DNA of 64,000 nucleotides, taken from NCBI GenBank assembly GCA_016185205.1, contig JACPOA010000031.1, forward strand, positions 62,001 to 126,000. Direction: 5' to 3'. This stretch comes from Hyphomicrobiales bacterium. Lineage in GTDB: Bacteria; Pseudomonadota; Alphaproteobacteria; Rhizobiales; Xanthobacteraceae. Position numbers and translations under genes: made by a program. Below the pieces are notes generated by a model. That model worked only from the letters and a program-made list of their open reading frames with translations, was not told the origin of the DNA and ran no database searches. Numbering within the stretch: position 1 is the first letter of the stretch; each line of letters begins with the position of its first letter. This document shows positions 25,063 through 34,387 of this stretch, in pieces.

Positions 25063-25190
25063 CGTTTGCTGCCTTGCACCTCGATGGGATGACGAGCCCG
25101 CATTGTAATCCGCCGGGCGATCGGAGCAACCGGCGGCAGGCGGGCCATGCCATCAGCCTGGGCAGGCAGAAATTCGGCCATTGAGATCGA

Positions 25191-27011
25191 CTATCGAGGC
25201 GCCTCCTGAGCCTGGCCCGTGAGCAGCGGCGTGATGCGGCGCACGGTGACGCGCCGGTTCGCCCTTTCCGGAGCTTGGGTTGGGATTTTCAAATACTGCT
25301 CGCCATAGCCTTGCGTCGTGAGGTTCTCCGCCGGCACATTGAATTGCTGGGTCAGCGCGATGGCGACCGACTCGGCGCGACGATCCGACAACGACAGATT
25401 GTCTTCGACGCTACCGATCGCGTCGGTGTGGCCTTCGATCAGGAACACTTCGCGCGGATTGCGCTCGATCACTCGGTTGAGGCCCTCGGCAATGGCCGCC
25501 AGCCGTTCGACCTGATCGGGGGTCAGCTCCCAAGATCCCGTATCGAACGTCACTGTGTTGAGGTCGATGCGCGGCATGCGGTCGCGCAGCGGCGCGGTAT
25601 AGCGTATCTCATCGAGCGAATAGGCACGCTCGATGCGATCGATCGGTTCTGCGATCAGCGTCTCGTAGATAATTTCCGGGCTCGCCCGCTCGTATTCCAC
25701 GATATAGCGCTCGCGCGGCATGCGGATGACGGGCGGCGCCAGGTTCACGAAGAACCCGCCAAAGCCGCTGCCGCGACGGAAGCCGGCGCCGTGCGGGCGG
25801 TTGTCGATGATGATGATCTCGCGACCGTCGGGCATGATGCGCGAGCGCCGCAGCAGGAAACCGTTCTCGTCGACGACGGTCACCACGCGACCACCGTCCG
25901 GCCGCACCACGATGGTGACATTGTCGCGGCCGCGCCGTTCATGGCGCACGTCGCGCGCGCCATAACGGAAGCGGTCGACCTCGCTGTGCCGGATGACGGT
26001 CTGACCGCCCTCGCGAATGATAGTGCGGTCCGGCTCGCGGATGATCGTGCGCGTGCCTTCGGTGGTTTGCCGGCGTTCGCCGCGTAACTGGTCCATCCGC
26101 CGCAGTGGCTGTCCTTGCGCCGATTGCGGGGTGAGGCCTGCGCCGGCCGCGGCCGGTGCGATCGGCTGCGCCTGCTGTGGCGTCGGCGCCGGCACGCCGG
26201 AGCGCTGCAGCGGTGCTTGCTGCATGTTGGGCGCGACACCTGCGGGCGGCGCGGCGGCCGCTGGTGCGGCGGGTGGTGCGACTTGCGGCGCGGTCTGCGC
26301 AGCCGGCGGGGCCGGTGCCTGGGTGGCGGGTGGCGGCGTGACCGGACGGGCTGAATCCGCCGGCGGCTGGGTTTGCGCAGCAGGCGGAGTAACCGGCCGA
26401 ACCGGGGCGGTCGATGGCTGCCCTTGCGCGGCCGGCGGCGCAGCTTGCGGCGCGCTCTGTGCAGCCGGTGGCGCCGGCGGACGCACTGGCGTCTGCGTGG
26501 CTGGCGGCGCGCTCTGTGCAGCCGGCGGGGCCGGCGGACGCGCGGGTGTCTGCGTGGCTGGCGGCGGCGTCACCGGACGGGGTGAACCCGCCGGCGGTTG
26601 GGTCTGCGCGGCAGGCGGAGTAACCGGCCGAACCGGAGCCGGCTGGGCAGCCGGCGGCGCGGCCGGTCGTGCAGGAGCCGTGGATGGTTGTTGTGGAGCC
26701 GGAGGTGCCGCGCGCGGAGCGGTCTGCGCGGGTGGCGCCGGCGCTTGAGCAGCAGGCGGCGCCGGCGGGCGCGCGGGTGGCGGTACTGCCGCCGGCGGAG
26801 CGGGCTGCGGTGCTGCCGCTGGCGGCGTCGCCGGCCTCTTGGGCGCTTCCGGCTTCTTCTCGGGTTCCGCCTGCGCAAACTGCATCACCGATGCAAGCGT
26901 GGCCTTATCCTGGGCGAGAACGCCGCCGGCGATGCCGGCCTCGGCCGCCTGGATCGACACGACACCGGAAAGAACGGTGCCAGCCATGAGGAACCGATGA
27001 AATGCATTCAT
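25191..27011 (-). CDS. OmpA-family protein with long Pro/Ala-rich segment
   Basis: A 606-residue exported protein. A signal peptide (about 1-35) is followed by a low-complexity stretch of PPAA, PPAP and PAAQ repeats to about residue 285 and a region with repeated TIIREPDRTIIREGGQTVIR. The C-terminal OmpA domain (about 470-595) has the peptidoglycan-binding pattern EGHTDAIGSVEDNLSLSDRRAESV and ERANRRVTVRRI. It probably links the outer membrane or periplasm to peptidoglycan; the proline region may span the periplasm. ATG 27011 has AGGA nine bases upstream. The 281 bases upstream to 27292 hold no gene. Confidence 0.88.
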   Translation of the reverse strand: MNAFHRFLMAGTVLSGVVSIQAAEAGIAGGVLAQDKATLASVMQFAQAEPEKKPEAPKRPATPPAAAPQPAPPAAVPPPARPPAPPAAQAPAPPAQTAPRAAPPAPQQPSTAPARPAAPPAAQPAPVRPVTPPAAQTQPPAGSPRPVTPPPATQTPARPPAPPAAQSAPPATQTPVRPPAPPAAQSAPQAAPPAAQGQPSTAPVRPVTPPAAQTQPPADSARPVTPPPATQAPAPPAAQTAPQVAPPAAPAAAAPPAGVAPNMQQAPLQRSGVPAPTPQQAQPIAPAAAGAGLTPQSAQGQPLRRMDQLRGERRQTTEGTRTIIREPDRTIIREGGQTVIRHSEVDRFRYGARDVRHERRGRDNVTIVVRPDGGRVVTVVDENGFLLRRSRIMPDGREIIIIDNRPHGAGFRRGSGFGGFFVNLAPPVIRMPRERYIVEYERASPEIIYETLIAEPIDRIERAYSLDEIRYTAPLRDRMPRIDLNTVTFDTGSWELTPDQVERLAAIAEGLNRVIERNPREVFLIEGHTDAIGSVEDNLSLSDRRAESVAIALTQQFNVPAENLTTQGYGEQYLKIPTQAPERANRRVTVRRITPLLTGQAQEAPR

Positions 27012-27305
27012 TTGATTTTATCCTGTCTGGGATTGTCGCAACGTCTCGCAGCCACATGACCGCCACAGCGTTCCGCTGCTGGCCGCGCCTTGACGAATGT
27101 TCCAGCCAAGGTTTGGTTCCATCGTCGTTGGCCTTACGTCAACTGAGAGGGCGCCGGCAATCATGCGGCCACCTTGTATGCCATCCGATATGAAGGAGGA
27201 TTGAGGCCAGTCGTTAGGTGCCGTTCAGCTAGATGATATTGTGGTAATATTCTGGCGCCTGTCGACGTGAACCGTTGATCCACGATCGCACGCTAGGCGC
27301 ACAAG

Positions 27306-27340
27306 AAAAAAAGCCCGGCATCGCTGCCGGGCTTTGTTTT
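27306..27340 (-). terminator. Rho-independent terminator of the CarD gene
   Basis: A 10-bp perfect stem (27310-27319 with 27326-27335; GCCCGGC core) with a six-base loop is followed on the minus strand by seven Ts (27312-27306). It lies 29 bases past the CarD stop. On the plus strand a TGTTTT run also follows, so it may work both ways. Confidence 0.85.
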
Positions 27341-27368
27341 ATTCGTGAGTACCGCGGTCGGCTGCCTT

Positions 27369-27950
27369 TCAGGCCGCCTCTTCCTCGGCGGCCGGTTCCG
27401 CCTCCACTTCGTCGGCGGGCTTCGGCCCACGCCTAGGGCCCTTGGCGAGCGCCGCCTCGATCTCCTTGATCGCCTCGGTCTCGGTGACCTTCTGCACCGC
27501 CGCGATCTCGCGCGACAGCCGGTCGAGGGCGGCTTCGTAAAGCTGCCGCTCGGAATAGGACTGCTCCGGCTGGGTGTCCGACCGGTACAGGTCGCGCACC
27601 ACCTCGGCGATGGCAACGATGTCGCCGGAATTGATCTTGGCTTCGTATTCCTGCGCCCGGCGCGACCACATGGTGCGCTTGATGCGCGCGCGGCCCTTGA
27701 GCGTCTCGAGCGCGCGCTTGACCAGCGGGGCTTCCGCCAGCTTGCGCATGCCGACCGACACGATCTTGGCGGTCGGAACCCGCAGCGTCATCTTGTCCTT
27801 GATGAAATTGATGACGAACAGCTCGAGCTTGGCGCCGGCGATCTCCTGCTCCTCGATGGCCAGAATCTGGCCGACCCCGTGGGCCGGATAGACGATGAAT
27901 TCGTTGGTCTTGAAGCCTTGTCGCTGGGTCGTCTTCTTATTGCTGGGCAT
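27369..27950 (-). CDS. CarD-family transcriptional regulator
   Basis: The ATG at 27950 (MPSNKKTTQRQGFKTNEFIVYPAHGVGQI) is chosen because AAGGAG lies 11 bases upstream and it matches the family start; the frame is open to 28130 with a basic leader. The 193-residue product has the RNA polymerase-interacting Tudor-like domain (EFIVYPAHGVGQILAIEEQEI) and the helical DNA-binding domain (MWSRRAQEYEAKINSGDIVAIAEVVRDLYR), with an acidic Ala/Glu C-terminus. CarD proteins stabilise open promoter complexes, notably at rRNA promoters. A strong terminator follows. Confidence 0.92.
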   Translation of the reverse strand: MPSNKKTTQRQGFKTNEFIVYPAHGVGQILAIEEQEIAGAKLELFVINFIKDKMTLRVPTAKIVSVGMRKLAEAPLVKRALETLKGRARIKRTMWSRRAQEYEAKINSGDIVAIAEVVRDLYRSDTQPEQSYSERQLYEAALDRLSREIAAVQKVTETEAIKEIEAALAKGPRRGPKPADEVEAEPAAEEEAA

Positions 27951-28409
27951 TACAGGCAAAACTCCTTCACCGGCGCCTTTACGGCTGCCGGCAATCTTGG
28001 CTGCGGGTGCCCCTGCGCGGACGGTGCTGCGCGAGGCATGAGAGGTCCGCCGCGCTTCGGCAGACTTTTTTGGCCTCCGGCTCATGCCGGTGGAACCTTT
28101 CTTCGTTTTATGACGCGGTTTTCCTGCCACTGCTCACGCGTGGATTACACGCCCTCTTCTCAAGACCCTTGGGACAAGCCGCGAAAAATAAGGCTCCCAA
28201 GCGGGGGAGCGCATCCGTGGCGGCGTTTTTCATCTTCATCGGATTTACTACATATAGCACATTTTTGGCCAAAATCAAAGCCTTATGACGCCGCAAAACA
28301 GCAATTCCAACGCAACAGCTCTGCGATTTTTCGCCGGATTCGGTTAACGAGCGTTTCTTCATCGCCCGGGACGGCCTTGGCCGGCCGCCAAACCCGTCCA
28401 AACGCGGGG

Positions 28410-28748
28410 TCAGTCGCCGGTTCCCGGCTTGGGAGAGAAGAATTTCTTGAATTTGTCCGGTACGCCTTCCCATTGCTTGGAATCGGCCGGCGGTTCCCGT
28501 TTCACCGTGATATTCGGCCAGCTCTTGGCGTATTCGGCGTTCAATTCCAGCCACTTCTCGAGGCCGGGCTCGGTATCCGGCTTGATCGCCTCGACCGGGC
28601 ATTCCGGCTCGCAGACGCCGCAATCGATGCATTCGTCCGGATGGATCACCAGCATATTTTCGCCTTCGTAGAAGCAGTCCACCGGACAAACCTCCACGCA
28701 GTCCATGAGTTTGCACTTGATGCAGCTTTCGTTGACGACGTAGGTCAT
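28410..28748 (-). CDS. fdxA: Seven-iron ferredoxin FdxA
   Basis: The ATG at 28748 gives the standard [13 protein letters not shown] start of a 112-residue ferredoxin. The N-terminal cysteines ([17 protein letters not shown]) and [15 protein letters not shown] bind one [3Fe-4S] and one [4Fe-4S] cluster as in the Azotobacter FdI/FdxA family. The C-terminal extension ([22 protein letters not shown]) is usual in alphaproteobacteria. It serves as a low-potential electron carrier. The S4-domain gene lies upstream in the same direction, a neighbour pair common in this order. Confidence 0.95.
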   Translation of the reverse strand: MTYVVNESCIKCKLMDCVEVCPVDCFYEGENMLVIHPDECIDCGVCEPECPVEAIKPDTEPGLEKWLELNAEYAKSWPNITVKREPPADSKQWEGVPDKFKKFFSPKPGTGD

Positions 28749-28835
28749 CCAAGGCTCCGGACTCAAAGTTCGACAGCGCTGCCTAACGCACCGATAAATA
28801 GGCTGCAACCGGTCTCGGCGCCATGGCGCGCCACT

Positions 28836-29141
28836 CTATCGGTAAGTTTTGGCCGGTGGCAGGGCCTGTTCGCCTGAATTCGTAGCCAAATCGCGGTAGA
28901 GCGCGCGGGCGGCGGCCGCGTTGCCGCGCTTTTCGCAGAAACCCTCGACCCGCACCACCTTGACCGAGCGGTCGAGCGCCAGCGTCACCACGTCGCCGAG
29001 CGCGACCTTGTGGCTGGCGGCAGTGATTCGCCTGCCATTGAGCCGAATACCAGCCTCAACCAGGGCTGCCGCCGCGCTCCGTGTACGCACCAGCCGGGCA
29101 TGCCAGAGCCATTTGTCGATGCGCTGGCGATCCCCCGCCAT
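28836..29141 (-). CDS. S4-domain RNA-binding protein (HslR-like)
   Basis: A 101-residue protein that is almost all S4 domain: QRIDKWLWHARLVRTRSAAAALVEAGIRLNGRRI, then HKVALGDVVTLAL. This matches Hsp15/HslR, which binds 50S subunits carrying a stalled peptidyl-tRNA. The C-terminus is short. It starts 26 bases after the SUV3-like helicase stop in the same direction, so the two are probably cotranscribed and may both deal with RNA. Confidence 0.9.
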   Translation of the reverse strand: MAGDRQRIDKWLWHARLVRTRSAAAALVEAGIRLNGRRITAASHKVALGDVVTLALDRSVKVVRVEGFCEKRGNAAAARALYRDLATNSGEQALPPAKTYR

Positions 29142-29167
29142 GGGGGCAGCCAGTTTTGCGCCGCCGC

Positions 29168-32100
29168 TCAGGGCCGGTCCTTCTGCTCAAGCTGCGCCTT
29201 CAGCGCGGCCAGCTTGGCGAAGGGCGAATTGGGATCCGGCTCCTTGCTGCTGCGGCCACCGCCACCGAAGGGCTTGGCGTAATACTGCTCGCGCTCGGCG
29301 CGCTCCACCTGGCTGCCTTTGTCGCGACGCGGCCGGTCGCCGCGCGGCGGTGCACTGCCGCCATGAGTACCTTGGCGCTCGTTGCGCTGGCCAAAGGTCT
29401 TGGCTTGCCGCTCCATACGCTGCTGGCGCTCGTGGCGTTCTTGGCGCTGTTGGCGGTCGGGGCCATCCTTGCGCGGACCGCGCAGCGGCGCGGCGGTGTC
29501 CGCACTTGCCGGAGCCGATACAGCCTCGGCCGGTGCGGCTACTGCTGCATCGCCAGTCGCCGCGACCGGTGCCGGCGCCTGCTGCAAGCGTTGCGGACGG
29601 CGCGGACGATGCGGACGCTTCTCGGTTCGCCCGCCCGGCCGCCAGACCTCGATCATGGCGGGCTCGGCGGCGGCAGGCTTGCTCTCGGCCTCGGCGGCCG
29701 CCGGCTCGGCAGCGCCCGCTTCGGCAACCGGCGCCTCGGCCGTTGCCGATGGGGCTGCAGCCGGCGGTTCGGGCGCTGCCATTTCGAGAGGCGCCGGTTC
29801 GGACGGTGCCAACTCAGCCGGCACCGGCTCGATTGTCAGCGGCGGGATCAAATCCGTTTCAGGCAGCAAGGATAGCGACGAAGTCACTTCGGCCGGTGCC
29901 CCCGCTTCGGGAACCGGCGCAACCTCGGTTACCGGCGTCTCGGCCGGCTCCGCCGGTTTGGCCTCGGGCGGTTTAGCTCTGCGGTCCATGCGATAGCCGA
30001 GCGAGCGCAGGATCGAAGCGAAATCCTCGCCCGAGGCGCCGGTGAGCGAGGTCATCGCACCGGTGACGGTGAAGCCGCGACCGTCGAACGCGCCATCCGG
30101 CTTCGGCGTCTGCACACCCTCGCGCCAGGACAGCGCCGGGCGGATCAGATCGGCCAGCCGCTCCAGAATATCGACGCGCACCGCGCGCTCGCCGCACACG
30201 CGATAGCCGGCGGTACGGTAGAGCGGCTTCGGCGTCTCCTTGTCGAGCGGGATCGAGGTGCGCCCGCTGGCGGCGAGATGCAGCAGGTCGTCGACGCCCT
30301 TGGCGTCCGGCGCCTCGTGCTTGAGCGCCCACAATTGCGTGGCCAGCGCGCGCGGCGAAGGCTTGAGCAGGATCGGCAGATAGATGTGATAGGCGCCGAA
30401 GCGCACGCCGTATTTGCGCAGCGTGGCGCGCGCCGGCTGGTCGAGGCCCTTGACCTCTTCCGCCACTTTCTGCCGCTCCAGCACGCCAAGCGCCTCGACC
30501 AGCTGGAACGCCACGCCGCGCGCCATGCCGGTGACGTCATCGGCGGCGGTGAGCGAGAACAGCGGCGCCAGCAGCTTCTCGATATGCGTCTTCAGCCACA
30601 GATCGAGCCTGGTCTGCACCAGCTCGCGCGCCGGTCCGGTCAAATGCTCGTCGGCGACGACGCGCACGCGCGGGCGCAGCACGTCGTCGCCCGGGATCAG
30701 CTTGCCGACCATGTCGCCGGTCCAGCGCAAGGCGCCGTCGTTCGCCAGCACGATCTGATCGTTGGAAGCCTGCGACAGCTTGGTCGCGCGCGTCTCGATC
30801 TCGCCGGCCAGCGCCTTCTGCGCGGCGGCATTGAGCGCCTTGGCTTCCGAGCCGGCCGCCGCCGAGGCGTCGGGCGCGAACATGAAGCCGTCGAGCCGGC
30901 CGATCACATGGCCTTCGACCGTCACTTCGCCGGACTTTCCGATTTCGGTTTCCAACATCGTGTTCTCTCGCAGCCGCCGCATCAATACGCTGGTGCGGCG
31001 GTCCACGAAACGCTCGGCCAGGCGTTCGTGCAACGCATCGGACAGCTTGTCTTCGACCGCGCGGGCAACCCCCTGCCAATGCTCCGGATCGGCGAGCCAG
31101 TCCGGGCGATTGGCAACGAAAGTCCAGGTTCTGACATGCGCGATCCGGTTGGAGAGAGTGTCGATGCCGCCGTCGGTTCGGTCGGCTTGCGCCACTTGTT
31201 GAGCAAACCAATCGGTGGGGATGTTACCCTCTCGCATCAAGAATCCATAGAGGGTCACGACCAATTCGGCATGCGTGGCCGGCGCGATCTTGCGATAGTC
31301 GGGGACCTGGCAGGCGTCCCACAAGCGCTCGACCGCGGCCCGGTTGCGCGCCAGCACGCGCACATCCTCGTCGCGCCCGGCGTGCTCCAGGACCAGAATG
31401 TCCTCCGCCGTCGGCGCGCGCGTCAGGCCGTCCTCATGCGGCGCCATCGCCAGCGAGGCCTGCAAGGCGCCGACCGAGGAAAAATCGAGATCGGTGTTGC
31501 GCCATTGCAGCAGGCGGATCGGCTCGAAGGTATGGCTCTCCAGGGCCTGCACCAATTCCGGCTCGAACGGGTCGCAGCGCCCGGTGGTGCCGAAGGTGCC
31601 GTCGCGCGTGGCCCTGCCGGCGCGGCCGGCGATCTGGGCGAGCTCGGCCGGGTTGAGCTTGCGGAACTGGTAGCCGTCGAATTTGCGATCGGAGGCGAAG
31701 GCGACGTGATCGACGTCGAGATTGAGCCCCATGCCGATCGCGTCGGTCGCCACCAGATAGTCGACGTCGCCGGACTGATAGAGCGCGACCTGCGCATTGC
31801 GGGTGCGCGGTGAGAGCGCGCCCAGCACCACCGCCGCGCCGCCGCGCTGGCGGCGGATCAACTCGGCGATGGCGTAGACTTCTTCCACCGAGAACGCCAC
31901 GATGGCCGAGCGCGACGGCAGGCGCGTCAACTTTTTCTCGCCGGCGTAAGTGAGCATCGACAGCCGCGGCCGGCTGACGATGTGCGCGCCCGGCAGCAGC
32001 TTCTCCACCATCGGCCGCACCGTGGCGGCGCCCAGCACCAGCGTCTCCTCGCGCGCCCGCATATTGAGCATGCGGTCGGTGAACACATGGCCGCGCTCGA

Positions 32101-32443
32101 AATCGGCGCCGAGCTGGACCTCGTCGATCGCCAGGAACGCCACGTCGAGGTCGCGCGGCATGGCTTCGACGGTGGATACCCAGAAGCGCGGATTCGGCGG
32201 CTTGATCTTCTCTTCGCCGGTGATCAGCGCCACCGCGCCCGCGCCGACGCGATCGACAACCTTGTTGTAGACCTCGCGCGCGAGCAGGCGCAGCGGCAGC
32301 CCGATCATGCCGCTGGAATGCGCCAGCATCCGCTCAATCGCGAGGTGCGTCTTGCCGGTATTGGTGGGCCCGAGCACCGCCGTGACGCCGGCGCCGCGGG
32401 CACGCGATGTTCGATTTGGCTGCGGTGAAAAAGAAATGGCCAT
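29168..32443 (-). CDS. SUV3-like DEAD/DExH RNA helicase
   Basis: The ATG at 32443 (MAISFSPQPNRT) is preferred over a GTG at 32506; about 1091 residues. Motif I is GPTNTGKTH, motif II is LAIDEVQLG, and motifs V/VI are ATDAIGMGLNLDVDH and QIAGRAGRATRDG, the pattern of the mitochondrial SUV3 family and its alphaproteobacterial relatives. A helical C-terminal region follows (RKYGVRFGAYHIYLPILLKP, as in SUV3). The last 240 residues are Pro/Ala/Glu-rich and then Arg/Gln-rich (DRQQRQERHERQQR), probably disordered and RNA-binding. A role in RNA turnover is inferred from the family. Confidence 0.9.
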   Translation of the reverse strand: MAISFSPQPNRTSRARGAGVTAVLGPTNTGKTHLAIERMLAHSSGMIGLPLRLLAREVYNKVVDRVGAGAVALITGEEKIKPPNPRFWVSTVEAMPRDLDVAFLAIDEVQLGADFERGHVFTDRMLNMRAREETLVLGAATVRPMVEKLLPGAHIVSRPRLSMLTYAGEKKLTRLPSRSAIVAFSVEEVYAIAELIRRQRGGAAVVLGALSPRTRNAQVALYQSGDVDYLVATDAIGMGLNLDVDHVAFASDRKFDGYQFRKLNPAELAQIAGRAGRATRDGTFGTTGRCDPFEPELVQALESHTFEPIRLLQWRNTDLDFSSVGALQASLAMAPHEDGLTRAPTAEDILVLEHAGRDEDVRVLARNRAAVERLWDACQVPDYRKIAPATHAELVVTLYGFLMREGNIPTDWFAQQVAQADRTDGGIDTLSNRIAHVRTWTFVANRPDWLADPEHWQGVARAVEDKLSDALHERLAERFVDRRTSVLMRRLRENTMLETEIGKSGEVTVEGHVIGRLDGFMFAPDASAAAGSEAKALNAAAQKALAGEIETRATKLSQASNDQIVLANDGALRWTGDMVGKLIPGDDVLRPRVRVVADEHLTGPARELVQTRLDLWLKTHIEKLLAPLFSLTAADDVTGMARGVAFQLVEALGVLERQKVAEEVKGLDQPARATLRKYGVRFGAYHIYLPILLKPSPRALATQLWALKHEAPDAKGVDDLLHLAASGRTSIPLDKETPKPLYRTAGYRVCGERAVRVDILERLADLIRPALSWREGVQTPKPDGAFDGRGFTVTGAMTSLTGASGEDFASILRSLGYRMDRRAKPPEAKPAEPAETPVTEVAPVPEAGAPAEVTSSLSLLPETDLIPPLTIEPVPAELAPSEPAPLEMAAPEPPAAAPSATAEAPVAEAGAAEPAAAEAESKPAAAEPAMIEVWRPGGRTEKRPHRPRRPQRLQQAPAPVAATGDAAVAAPAEAVSAPASADTAAPLRGPRKDGPDRQQRQERHERQQRMERQAKTFGQRNERQGTHGGSAPPRGDRPRRDKGSQVERAEREQYYAKPFGGGGRSSKEPDPNSPFAKLAALKAQLEQKDRP

Positions 32444-32749
32444 TACGCGTCCAAACTGGCGGCAAGCGGCGCGAAACGCGGCCTTGCCGGGGGCTTCCTG
32501 TATCACAATGCGACGGCGAGCAAGTCCGCGGTTAAGCCTTAGAACGAGTCTGGAACGAAACGCGCCCGAATCGCTGACTCGCGGCCTGTATGAGTTCGTT
32601 CACGGCGATATCTGGCAACGCGGCCGCCTTCTTCCACAAGATCGAGTAGCCTAGGCAGATTTTGCCGCCCGTACGGTGGGCGCAAACGTTAATGACGCTC
32701 AGAGTCGGCTTCGCGGCGAGAGTCAAGACCGCTTTTCGTCATCGTTGCG

Positions 32750-33685
32750 TCACTGCGTCTTCGCGCCATTGGCGGAGGCCCGCGTCGGGGTGGCGACCGA
32801 CACGAATTCATCGGCTTCGAGCACGGCCTGGCCAATCGGCGTCGGTCCCTGCACGCGGTACGGCACCAGCACGCGCGTTCCCGCGATTGGCGCCAACCAG
32901 ATCTCGATGTCGCGCAGCTTGGCGATGTACTTGATCGCCGTGCGCGACGGGATGTAGCCGGCGACCGGCGTGAAATACACCGCGCAGACCAGCACCGGAC
33001 CGGCATAGCCCTTGTCGGCCTTGACCTTGTCCATGCGCTTGAACGCCAGTTGCAGGTCGTAGCGCAGGCGCCCGTCGAAGATCGACAGCGCCTGCTTGCA
33101 GGAATCCGGCGACATCAGATCGCCGCTGCCAGGCACGCGCAGCAGCGAGGCGGTCATCGGATCGAGCACATCGCGCCGATGCGCCTCGGTGAGCGGCACC
33201 CGCTCCGGCGCATTATCCTGCGGCGGATCGACCGTAAAATCCTTGACATTGCCGTTGGTAATCGTGATGCGGACCTCGTCGGTCTTCTTGCTGGCGACAA
33301 TGGTGGAGGCATAGATCGACGACACCGGCCGGCCGGCTTGCAGCGTGCCGCGGGTGGCGGTGGTGCCCTGCCCGCCGGTGAAGGCATGCAACAGACCGGT
33401 GGTGGTGCCGCTCGCCGACGCCGCGTATTGCGTGTCGTTGACATCGACCAGCCAGCTGCCCTTGCCGACCGGAATGCCGGCCAGCGAGGCGGTATAGCGC
33501 GCCTCCAGCTTGCCCTGCGCCAAGGCCGGGCTCGACGCCGCGCCCGCGGCCAAGGCCAGCAGCGCGCATCCCAGAACTTGTCGTAACAAGACTTGTTGTA
33601 ACGAGATTTGCCGCAACGCCAGCACGAAGCTCCATCCTCCCGCGCGCCGGCACCGGCGGATCGTGCGTGTCCGGACGACAGTCAT
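32750..33685 (-). CDS. DUF3108 domain-containing exported protein
   Basis: A 311-residue protein with an N-terminal basic region and a hydrophobic segment (LGCALLALAAGAASSPALAQG) that reads as a signal peptide; an internal start nearer the segment is possible. The mature part (LEARYTASLAGIPVGKGSWLVDV, AYIPSRTAIKYIAKLRDIEIWLAPIAG) fits DUF3108, a beta-rich periplasmic family of unknown function. It is read leftward, divergently from rpmB, and is a usual neighbour of rpmB in this order. Confidence 0.85.
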   Translation of the reverse strand: MTVVRTRTIRRCRRAGGWSFVLALRQISLQQVLLRQVLGCALLALAAGAASSPALAQGKLEARYTASLAGIPVGKGSWLVDVNDTQYAASASGTTTGLLHAFTGGQGTTATRGTLQAGRPVSSIYASTIVASKKTDEVRITITNGNVKDFTVDPPQDNAPERVPLTEAHRRDVLDPMTASLLRVPGSGDLMSPDSCKQALSIFDGRLRYDLQLAFKRMDKVKADKGYAGPVLVCAVYFTPVAGYIPSRTAIKYIAKLRDIEIWLAPIAGTRVLVPYRVQGPTPIGQAVLEADEFVSVATPTRASANGAKTQ

Positions 33686-33865
33686 ATCACCTCACCAACA
33701 GTGCAACTGGGCACGTAACGGCTCCCCGACCGGCAGGGCGAATGAGACAGCCATAAAGGCTCGTCGACGGTACGCCAATCTGGTCGGCGTCGAATAAGTC
33801 AAATCTGTGATAGCCCAAGCTTTGAGCGGTGCCGAAGTGGCTAAAATCCGGGCCGAATCCTCGGC

Positions 33866-33894
33866 TTGACGCCCCTAGCCCCCCTGTCTATACG
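33866..33894 (+). promoter_or_regulatory. Promoter of rpmB
   Basis: TTGACG (33866-33871) and TATACG (33889-33894) are spaced by 17 bp, a good housekeeping-type promoter about 75 bases before the L28 start. The rest of the 283-base gap upstream shows no gene. Confidence 0.6.
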
Positions 33895-33968
33895 TCCGAC
33901 CTTCCTACCATAGCGGTAGATGACCGGACCGACGCTGTTTTTGCGCCGGCGCTTTCGAGGAATGAGCC

Positions 33969-34283
33969 ATGTCCTGGCGTTGCGATCTGACCGGCAAGAA
34001 GGCCCTGGTCGGCCACAAAGTGAGCCACTCCAATATCAAGACCAAGCGGCGGTTCCTGCCGAACCTGCGCAATGTGACGCTGATCTCCGACGCGCTCGGC
34101 CGCAAGGTGCGGGTGCGGGTGTCGGCCATTGCGCTCAGGACGGTCGATCATCGCGGCGGGCTCGACGCCTTCCTGCTCAAGGCCAAGGACGCCGAACTGG
34201 CGCCCAAAATGCTCGTGCTCAAACGCGCGATCGCCAAGAAGAAAGCCAAGGCTGCGCCGGAACCGGCGGCGGCGGCGGGCTAA
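33969..34283 (+). CDS. rpmB: 50S ribosomal protein L28
   Basis: A 104-residue protein starting [28 protein letters not shown] with the L28 pattern [41 protein letters not shown]. The C-terminus is Lys/Ala-rich. GAGG lies upstream of the ATG. It is a structural protein of the large subunit. It is transcribed alone from the promoter described upstream and followed by a palindromic repeat. Confidence 0.97.
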   Translation: MSWRCDLTGKKALVGHKVSHSNIKTKRRFLPNLRNVTLISDALGRKVRVRVSAIALRTVDHRGGLDAFLLKAKDAELAPKMLVLKRAIAKKKAKAAPEPAAAAG

Positions 34284-34310
34284 ATAAGATTCCCAATCGC
34301 AAAATTTAAT

Positions 34311-34360
34311 CCGTCACCCTGAGGTGCTCGGCCGACAGGCCGAGCCTCGAAGGGCGACGG
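34311..34360. repeat. REP-type palindrome after rpmB
   Basis: CCGTCACCCTGAGGTGCTCG pairs imperfectly with CGAGCCTCGAAGGGCGACGG around a GCCGACAGGC centre. The same wording (CCTGAGGTGC, CCTTCGAGGCTCG) recurs at 39.66-39.81 kb. It may end rpmB transcription. Confidence 0.65.
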
Positions 34361-34387
34361 ATTACGTTTATTCACGCCGCGTAAAAC

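Noticed and set aside
26017-26748. Gly/Ala/Cys-rich rightward frame over the OmpA-like gene
   Set aside because: It is the complement of the Pro/Ala repeat region and gives only low-complexity text.
27345-28877. Long rightward frame across the CarD and ferredoxin genes
   Set aside because: It is antisense to two conserved genes and has no recognisable domain.
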